DNA from: an uncultured Acidobacteriota bacterium
Lineage (GTDB): Bacteria; Acidobacteriota; Terriglobia; Bryobacterales; Bryobacteraceae
Reading direction: 5' to 3'
Assembly: GCA_902826685.1 (NCBI GenBank)
Contig: CADEFT010000031.1
Coordinates: 1 to 59,358 of the forward strand
DNA: 59,358 nucleotides
In this document: positions 54,580-59,358 of the stretch, one piece after another
How the letters are laid out: the number at the start of each line of letters is the position of its first letter
Numbering within the stretch: position 1 is the first letter of the stretch
The notes under the pieces: generated by a model
The model's database searches: none
Told to the model about the DNA's origin: nothing
What the model saw: the letters and a program-made list of their open reading frames with translations, nothing else
Position numbers and translations under genes: made by a program

Positions 54580-55410
54580 TTATATCGCCGAGTGTTCGGT
54601 CCGGATCACGCCCTTGCCCCAAACCGTCTGCCGCCCCACCCCCGTCCAATAGCCAGCCTCGAGGTAGGGCAGAAACTCACCGAGCGCGCCCGCATACTCC
54701 GCCCATCCCGTCATGCCGCCCAGCGGATGCGTTTGTCCGCTGCGCGAGCTTCTCCGCTCCACCGCTTCCCACCGCAGGCTGCTTGCAATCAGCCGCACCC
54801 CGGCGGCCCGTTCCGCCATGGCGTGGAAGCCGATATCGAGCGGCCCGTCCTGATAAAGCGCTCGCAGCGTGCTGATGCGATCGCGCAGCCTGGCGAAAAG
54901 CAACGGGAACTCCGGCTCACGCCGCACCTCGCCCGCGCCCTTGAGCTCCGCCGGCGTCTGAAATTCCACACGCACCCGATGCGCCTGGTGGACAGCGGCC
55001 AGATCGATCGCCACCGGCGCCGGCGCCTCCCGCGGCCGCACGTCGAAACGGCCGCGCGCCGGGCCGATACCCTCTTCGCCCACACGCTGCCAGGTCATCC
55101 GCATATACGTTTCCGCCGGCACCGCGAGATCGAATACGTTCGCCTCGATCGCGAACGCCTCGCCCGGCTCGAAACGCAGCCCATCGAGCGGCGCCGCCCG
55201 CAGTACGAAGGGACGCGGGGGATCGGCCAGCCCGCTGGGTCCACCCTCGCTCCGCGGTTCGAACAAGCGCGTGTACACCTCGGGCGGGCACACGCCCTTC
55301 AGCGCCAGGCCGAATGCCCCGCGCCAAATATTTCCGGCCTTGCCGGGTGGAAACACCACCGGCGTCCGGGCGAGGAATTCGAACCGCAGCGGCAGGACGC
55401 GGAAAATCAA
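54580..55410 (-). CDS. Cas6-like RAMP endoribonuclease, orphan
   Basis: From a TTG at 55410 the protein is 276 residues; AAGGG precedes it, and the longer frame to 55467 overlaps the divergent gene. It matches the precrRNA-processing Cas6 family (PF10040-like) along its length: LRFEFLARTPVVFPP...WRGAFG (5-35), CPPEVYTRLFEP (41-52), VGEEGIGPARGRF (110-122), and the C-terminal GGMTGWAEYAGALGEFLPYLEAG with the RAMP glycine loop G247-V-G, five residues, G255-K-G257. No other cas gene or CRISPR array lies in the window. The His that is catalytic in archaeal Cas6 is not in the expected N-terminal place; His-131 or His-218 may substitute. The function of orphan members is unproven. Confidence 0.7.
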   Translation of the reverse strand: MIFRVLPLRFEFLARTPVVFPPGKAGNIWRGAFGLALKGVCPPEVYTRLFEPRSEGGPSGLADPPRPFVLRAAPLDGLRFEPGEAFAIEANVFDLAVPAETYMRMTWQRVGEEGIGPARGRFDVRPREAPAPVAIDLAAVHQAHRVRVEFQTPAELKGAGEVRREPEFPLLFARLRDRISTLRALYQDGPLDIGFHAMAERAAGVRLIASSLRWEAVERRSSRSGQTHPLGGMTGWAEYAGALGEFLPYLEAGYWTGVGRQTVWGKGVIRTEHSAI

Positions 55411-55432
55411 GGCTGCCCTTATAATAAGAGGT

Positions 55433-56059
55433 ATGAAGCGCTTGGCGTGGCTGCTTCTTCTCACCATTCCGGTTCAGCCGGCCTCGAACATAGACCGGCT
55501 GCCCACTCAGCGTAAGTTCGAGTTGATTGAGAAAGGCAAAGTCGATCCCGGTTCCCAGGTCCATTTCACCGAACAGGAGCTGAACGTTTACCTCGCCCAG
55601 CGAGTCAAGGAAACGGCGCCGGAAGGTATGCGCGATACCCGCGTCCAGATCGGCGACGGCGGCATGGTCAGCGGCCAGGCCCGTGTCGATTTCCTAAAAC
55701 TCCGCCAGGCGAGCGGCGAGGAGCCCGGCTGGCTCATGCGCCAGATGCTCGAAGGCGAACGCGAGTTGCGGGTGATTGGACGCCTCGAAACGTCGGCCGG
55801 CCGCGGCAAAGTGGATCTGCAGCGCGTCGAAGTCGGCGGCGTCGTCTTCAAGGGACGCACCCTGCAGATGCTGATCGACAACTTTCTGGCGCCGCACTAT
55901 CCGCAGGCCAAGGTCGGCGAATCTTTCGAACTGGGCTACAACATGGATCGCATCGACCTCAAACCCGGCCAGGCGCTGGTCGTTATGGCGCCGAAGCCGC
56001 AGCCCTGGCGGCGGGCCGGGGCACAGGCGCCAGCATCTCGTCGAGCACCCGCCCGATAG
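55433..56059 (+). CDS. Secreted protein of unknown function
   Basis: From the ATG at 55433 the protein is 208 residues with a signal (MKRLAWLLLLTIPVQPAS). AGAGG precedes the start, and a TATAAT at 55420-55425 is possibly a -10 for it. The body (FTEQELNVYLAQRVKETAPEG..., DRIDLKPGQALVVM) is reminiscent of small lipid-binding or DUF2993-like proteins, but I would not assign one. The last 20 residues are Pro/Ala/Arg-rich and overlap the convergent phosphatase gene by 77 bases. Confidence 0.6.
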   Translation: MKRLAWLLLLTIPVQPASNIDRLPTQRKFELIEKGKVDPGSQVHFTEQELNVYLAQRVKETAPEGMRDTRVQIGDGGMVSGQARVDFLKLRQASGEEPGWLMRQMLEGERELRVIGRLETSAGRGKVDLQRVEVGGVVFKGRTLQMLIDNFLAPHYPQAKVGESFELGYNMDRIDLKPGQALVVMAPKPQPWRRAGAQAPASRRAPAR

Positions 56060-57578
56060 ATCCGCTCGGCGTCTCCACCTCCAGCATCGTCGCCAGCGTC
56101 GGCGCGATATCGTTCACCGCCACCCGGCCGTTATACTTGCCGCCGCGCACGCCCGGCCCCATGAAGATCACCGGCACATGAGCGTCATAGCCAAACGGCA
56201 TTCCGTGGGTTGTGCCCTTTGCGTCGAACATATAGTAGGGTTCGCAGATCACCGTAATATCGGGAGCGCGCTTGTAGTAGAAGCCGTTCAGCACACGCCG
56301 GTCGAGCGGATCGCCCGGAACCTCGCCATTGGCCAGCCGGTACCGCGAATAGGACCGGAAGATGTGCGGAAGCCCGCGCGCGATCTCCACCGCGGCTTCG
56401 GCGGCCGCCGCCGGCGTCAGCCTCTTCTCCCGCACCAGGTCGTAATTCAGATAGAGCGAAGCGCCCGTGCGGCCCGCGATCCATTTGCCTTCGCCGAATC
56501 GCGCCTGCAAGCCCTCCTCGATCTTCGCCGTCAGATCGGTGATCCGTCCGCCCGGCATCCTGCGCGCCTGGTTCACTTCCGGCATCGGCGACACGCCGTG
56601 ATCGGCCGTCATCACCACCAGCACGTTGCGCATGCCCACCTGCGCATCGAGGAACCGGAACAGATCGTTCAACACCCGATCGGTACGGATCGAGACGTCG
56701 CGCACCTCCGGCGAATCCGGACCGAGCGAGTGCCCCACATAATCGTTCGCGGAAAAACTGACGGCCAGCACATCCGTCGCTTCGCGTTTGCCCAGCCGTT
56801 CCCCCAGCACCGCGGCTTCGGCGAATTTCTCCAGCATTTCGTTACCGTAGGGAGTGCTTTCAAGCGACGAGAAATAATCCTTATCGGCCTTGGCCGCCAT
56901 CTTACGGAACACGGACCCGCCGCCCGTCAACGGCGTCCACTCAAGCCCCACGAACTTGTCCACCAAACGGCTGGAATTGAAATCCCGCACCCACGAAGGC
57001 AGTTCCTTGAAGTAGTAGGTGCTGCTGGCGAAGTTACCCGTTCCCGGATCGAACCAATAAGCGCCATCGGCCATATGACCGGCCGGCAGAATCGCACTGC
57101 GATCCTTCACCGAGATGCCGACGACCTTCGACGCCTGCGACACCATCTTCAACTCGTCGCCCAGCGTGCTCACCAGCATGCGCCGCGGCGAGGCGGCCGC
57201 GTCCGCTCCGCTGCCCGCGCGCGCCGCCCCGCCCAGCATCGTCTCGCCGGCGTCGGTGACGCTGGTTACCTGCTTGCCCGTTTCGCGGTCGAACCACTCA
57301 TTGCCGACAATGCCGCTGATCGACGGCGTTGCACCGGTCAGAAACGTCGAATGCCCGATGGCGGTGACCGTCGGGAAATGTTCGTAATAGGCGTTGGTGA
57401 ACACGGCGCCTTCCCGCAACAGCCGGGCCAGTCCGCCGTTGTATTGATCGCGGAACCGCACCAGATAGTCGTAGCGGAACTGGTCGACACAAATCGCCAG
57501 AACCAATTTGGGACGCTTCGGCGCGGTTTGCGCCGAAAGAGGCGCAAGCGCCAGCAGGAGAGCGGCAATGTATTTCAT
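55983..57578 (-). CDS. PafA-like alkaline phosphatase / type I phosphodiesterase
   Basis: The 531-residue protein has a Sec signal and the alkaline-phosphatase-superfamily layout: metal Asp in AICVDQFRYDYL, the threonine nucleophile in HFPTVTAIGHSTFL (Thr-70 or Thr-72), a mid Asp/His pair in FSANDYVGHSLGPDSPE, and MTADHGVSPMPE. It closely follows the PafA type, which removes phosphate from monoesters in the periplasm. The C-terminal tail is Pro/Ala-rich and is read over the opposite gene's end. It follows the DUF4920-like gene by nine bases and is likely co-transcribed. Confidence 0.85.
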   Translation of the reverse strand: MKYIAALLLALAPLSAQTAPKRPKLVLAICVDQFRYDYLVRFRDQYNGGLARLLREGAVFTNAYYEHFPTVTAIGHSTFLTGATPSISGIVGNEWFDRETGKQVTSVTDAGETMLGGAARAGSGADAAASPRRMLVSTLGDELKMVSQASKVVGISVKDRSAILPAGHMADGAYWFDPGTGNFASSTYYFKELPSWVRDFNSSRLVDKFVGLEWTPLTGGGSVFRKMAAKADKDYFSSLESTPYGNEMLEKFAEAAVLGERLGKREATDVLAVSFSANDYVGHSLGPDSPEVRDVSIRTDRVLNDLFRFLDAQVGMRNVLVVMTADHGVSPMPEVNQARRMPGGRITDLTAKIEEGLQARFGEGKWIAGRTGASLYLNYDLVREKRLTPAAAAEAAVEIARGLPHIFRSYSRYRLANGEVPGDPLDRRVLNGFYYKRAPDITVICEPYYMFDAKGTTHGMPFGYDAHVPVIFMGPGVRGGKYNGRVAVNDIAPTLATMLEVETPSGSIGRVLDEMLAPVPRPAARAAASAP

Positions 57579-57587
57579 GTTCCCTAG

Positions 57588-58031
57588 CTAATCCAGAATG
57601 ACGGCGCCCGTTCCCTGAATCTGATAGAACGTGGAGCCGGACTTGATCGAGGCGGCGTTGAACTTGCGGCCTTGCTCTTCGGCCTCGTGCTTGGCCCGGG
57701 CGATGGTCTGCTCTTTGGTCAATTCGAATTTGCGCAGCGTGCCTTCGGCCAGCACCGTCTTGCCCATCGAACTCTTTGGAAACTCGATCTCGCCATCGGT
57801 CACCTTGATGCGGATGGCGTTGCCGGCTTCGTCGGCAAGCTGCGTCCAGCAGCCCGCCATCTGGCAGACGTCGGTTACGGTGCCTTTCACCTGAACCGGC
57901 TTGCCCACGTAATCGGCGGGCTTGTCGACCAGTTGACGGATGGCCGTGGTGTTCTTCAGTTCGAGCGGTTTGCCGAGCTTGGTTTCCGCCGCCTCACAGA
58001 CAAGCGCCGCGAGCAGGATGGTCCATCGCAT
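57588..58031 (-). CDS. DUF4920-like small exported protein
   Basis: From the ATG at 58031 the protein is 147 residues with a short signal (MRWTILLAALVCEAAE). The core KPADYVGKPVQVKGTVTDVCQMAGCWTQLADE, an OB-like strand set with a Cys pair, followed by IRIKVTDGEIEFPKSSMGKTVLAEG, matches small DUF4920 proteins. They are periplasmic and possibly metal-binding through the two cysteines. The function is unknown. The frame extends to 58079 but the first residues look non-coding. It is divergent from lpxA. Confidence 0.75.
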   Translation of the reverse strand: MRWTILLAALVCEAAETKLGKPLELKNTTAIRQLVDKPADYVGKPVQVKGTVTDVCQMAGCWTQLADEAGNAIRIKVTDGEIEFPKSSMGKTVLAEGTLRKFELTKEQTIARAKHEAEEQGRKFNAASIKSGSTFYQIQGTGAVILD

Positions 58032-58087
58032 GTCAATGATTATCGCCGATGCGGCGCCCGCCCGGTGCGGAGCTATCATCGGAGCTT

Positions 58088-58885
58088 ATGCCCATCGACC
58101 CTTCGGCCCAGGTGGCTGCCACCGCGCGCATCCATCCCGATGCCGTCATCGGGCCGCAAGCCATCGTCGGCGAATATTGCGTCATTGAAAGCGATGTCGT
58201 GATCGGCCGGGGCTGCCGCCTGGAGCCCTATGTCTACATCAAGCGCTGGACCACGCTGGGCGATGAGAACGAGATCTCGGCCGGTACCGTGCTCGGCACC
58301 GATCCGCTCGACAAAAACTTCACCGGCGAGCGCAGCTATCTGCGCATCGGCCACCGCAACCGCATCCGCGAGCATTACACCATCTCGCGCGGCACCAGGC
58401 CGGAATCGGCCACCACGCTCGGCGATGAGAACTACATCATGACCAGCGGCCACATCGCGCATAATTCGACCGTCGGCAATCGCTGCGTCATCGCCAGTTG
58501 CGCCCTGGTGGCCGGTTACGTCGAGGTGGAGGACCAGGCGTTTCTTTCCGGCGGCGTCGTGGTGCACCAGTTTTCGAAAATCGGCCGTCTGGCGATGGTC
58601 GGCGGCAACACGCGCGTCAACAGCGACCTGCCGCCCTATTTCCTCTACACCGATTTCAACGTCGCCCCGCGCGGGTTGAATCTGGTCGGACTCCGGCGGG
58701 CCGGCTTCACTGCCCCGGACGTGCTACGTCTGAAGGCCGCCTACAAGCTGCTTTACCGTTCTGGATTGAAGCTCGAGGACGCACTGGCGCGCATCGAAGC
58801 CGAGGTCGAAGGAGAGCACGTCGCCCATCTGGCTCGCTTTATCCGAAGCTCGAAACGCGGCATCGCACGCGACCTTGGCGATTGA
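58088..58885 (+). CDS. lpxA: Acyl-ACP:UDP-N-acetylglucosamine O-acyltransferase LpxA
   Basis: From the ATG at 58088 (GGAG eight bases before) the protein is 265 residues, the normal LpxA size. It shows left-handed beta-helix hexapeptide repeats (IHPDAVIGPQAIVGEYCVI) and the catalytic His in SGHIAHNSTVGNRCVI. The C-terminal helical part is typical. It catalyses the first step of lipid A synthesis, so the organism makes an outer membrane with lipid A. No other lpx gene is in the window. The last coding bases resemble the unit of the repeat array that follows. Confidence 0.93.
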   Translation: MPIDPSAQVAATARIHPDAVIGPQAIVGEYCVIESDVVIGRGCRLEPYVYIKRWTTLGDENEISAGTVLGTDPLDKNFTGERSYLRIGHRNRIREHYTISRGTRPESATTLGDENYIMTSGHIAHNSTVGNRCVIASCALVAGYVEVEDQAFLSGGVVVHQFSKIGRLAMVGGNTRVNSDLPPYFLYTDFNVAPRGLNLVGLRRAGFTAPDVLRLKAAYKLLYRSGLKLEDALARIEAEVEGEHVAHLARFIRSSKRGIARDLGD

Positions 58886-58904
58886 GTTTGAACGGCCGCC
58901 GAGG

Positions 58905-59358
58905 GAAGCTTGAAGATTCGCTCGTGTCCATCGAATCCGCGCATCGCACGCCACGAAGCCTCCTGAGGCGCCGCGCCTCAAAGCCGTCGATTCGAAGCCC
59001 AACGACTCGAAACCTGCGCATCGCACGCGACTCCTCGCCAAGGCAGCACCGCCTCAAGCCTCCTGAGGCGCCGCGCCTCAAAGCCGCCGATTGAAGCCCA
59101 AAGATTCGAAACCTGCGCATCGCACGCGACTCCGCGCCAAGGCAGCACCGCCTCAAGCCTCCTGAGGCCGCCGCGCCTCAAAGCCGCCGATTGAAGCCCA
59201 AAGATTCGAAACCTGCGCATCGCACGCGACTCCGCGCCAAGGCAGCACCGCTTCAAGCCTCCTGAGGCGCCACGCCTCAAGCCGCCGATCGAAGCTCAAC
59301 GACTCGAAACCTGCGCATCGCACGCGACTCCGCGCCAAGGCAGCACCGCCTCAAGCCT
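58905..59358. repeat. Tandem repeat of about 100 bp running off the window
   Basis: The CCTCCTGAGG core recurs at 58959, 59059, 59158 and 59258, and the partial copy at the edge begins at 59356; the steps are 100, 99, 100 and 98 bases. Each unit contains GAGGCG/CGCCTC and CCTCA/TGAGG inverted pairs and the string GCATCGCACGCGAC. The first copy (58905-58958) is degenerate. The unequal steps argue against a coding repeat, so the reading frames across it are not real genes. Confidence 0.85.

Noticed and set aside
54579..54584. TATAAT on the minus strand as promoter of the oxidoreductase gene
   Set aside because: It is formed by the last codons and stop of the Cas6-like gene and has no -35 partner. 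The genes are better read as one operon.
58978..59338. Minus-strand frames with a 33-residue repeat across the array
   Set aside because: Unit steps of 98, 99 and 100 bases do not keep a frame, and no start signal is seen; they are repeat shadows.
58905..59358. CRISPR array at the right end, prompted by regular spacing and the nearby Cas6-like gene
   Set aside because: The whole ~100-bp unit repeats with no unique spacers, so it is a tandem repeat, not a CRISPR.

Overview
The window looks like chromosomal DNA of an acidobacterium of the Solibacter/Bryobacter type. This is inference from content: high G+C; an Oar-type TonB-dependent receptor with an N-terminal carboxypeptidase-regulatory-like domain; Tat-exported Gfo/Idh/MocA and sulfatase enzymes; a giant secreted BACON-like repeat protein; and an alternative complex III (ACIII) plus caa3 oxidase operon. 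No rRNA, tRNA, IS element or CRISPR array was recognised.

Layout. 1-5.2 kb: minus-strand cluster (YncE-like beta-propeller lipoprotein, small unknown protein, DoxX, cupin), a secreted unknown, and an exported TPR protein. 5.3-15.1 kb: a soluble chemoreceptor with four equal PAS units, a 55-aa ORF, an ATP-dependent DNA ligase, a polyprenyl diphosphate synthase, an Oar-like receptor and an exported isochorismatase-like hydrolase. 15.1-16.2 kb: an AT-richer islet of small minus-strand genes with two near-consensus promoters carrying GTGACA repeats. 16.2-20.3 kb: two amidohydrolase-like genes and a double alpha/beta-hydrolase joined by 4-bp overlaps, then a YefM-YoeB pair. 20.3-28 kb: a 1445-aa GMC oxidoreductase fusion, a tannase-family esterase, GlnB and an RhlE-like helicase. 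28-40.5 kb: one minus-strand respiratory operon, actABCDEF, then a small membrane protein, SCO, and oxidase subunits II, I, III and IV, behind a consensus TTGACA-N18-TATAAT promoter. 40.6-46.1 kb: an RND-like/MacB-like efflux trio fused by overlap to an upstream two-gene module (unknown 229-aa protein plus PIN-like nuclease). 46.1-51.1 kb: an exported D-2-hydroxyacid dehydrogenase and the BACON-like protein. 51.1-58.9 kb: VapBC with a 33-bp dyad operator, a Cas6-like RAMP protein in an operon with an oxidoreductase and a sulfatase, a PafA-like phosphatase, a DUF4920-like protein and LpxA. 58.9 kb to the end: a roughly 100-bp tandem repeat that runs off the window.

How the genes fit together. 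The respiratory operon would oxidise quinol and pass electrons through the c-type cytochromes of ACIII to the c-domain of oxidase subunit II; the polyprenyl synthase plausibly makes the quinone tail. The receptor, esterases, GMC enzyme, tannase-like enzyme, sulfatase and exported dehydrogenase suggest use of complex plant or soil organic matter. Four small modules (YefM-YoeB, VapBC, the PIN pair and the ribbon-helix-helix islet) are the accessory part.

The items most worth a second look are the unknown+PIN pair at 44934-46129, the orphan Cas6-like gene, the paired small genes with shared promoter architecture at 15.5-16.2 kb, the duplicated module in the GMC fusion, and the terminal repeat that resembles the 3' end of lpxA.
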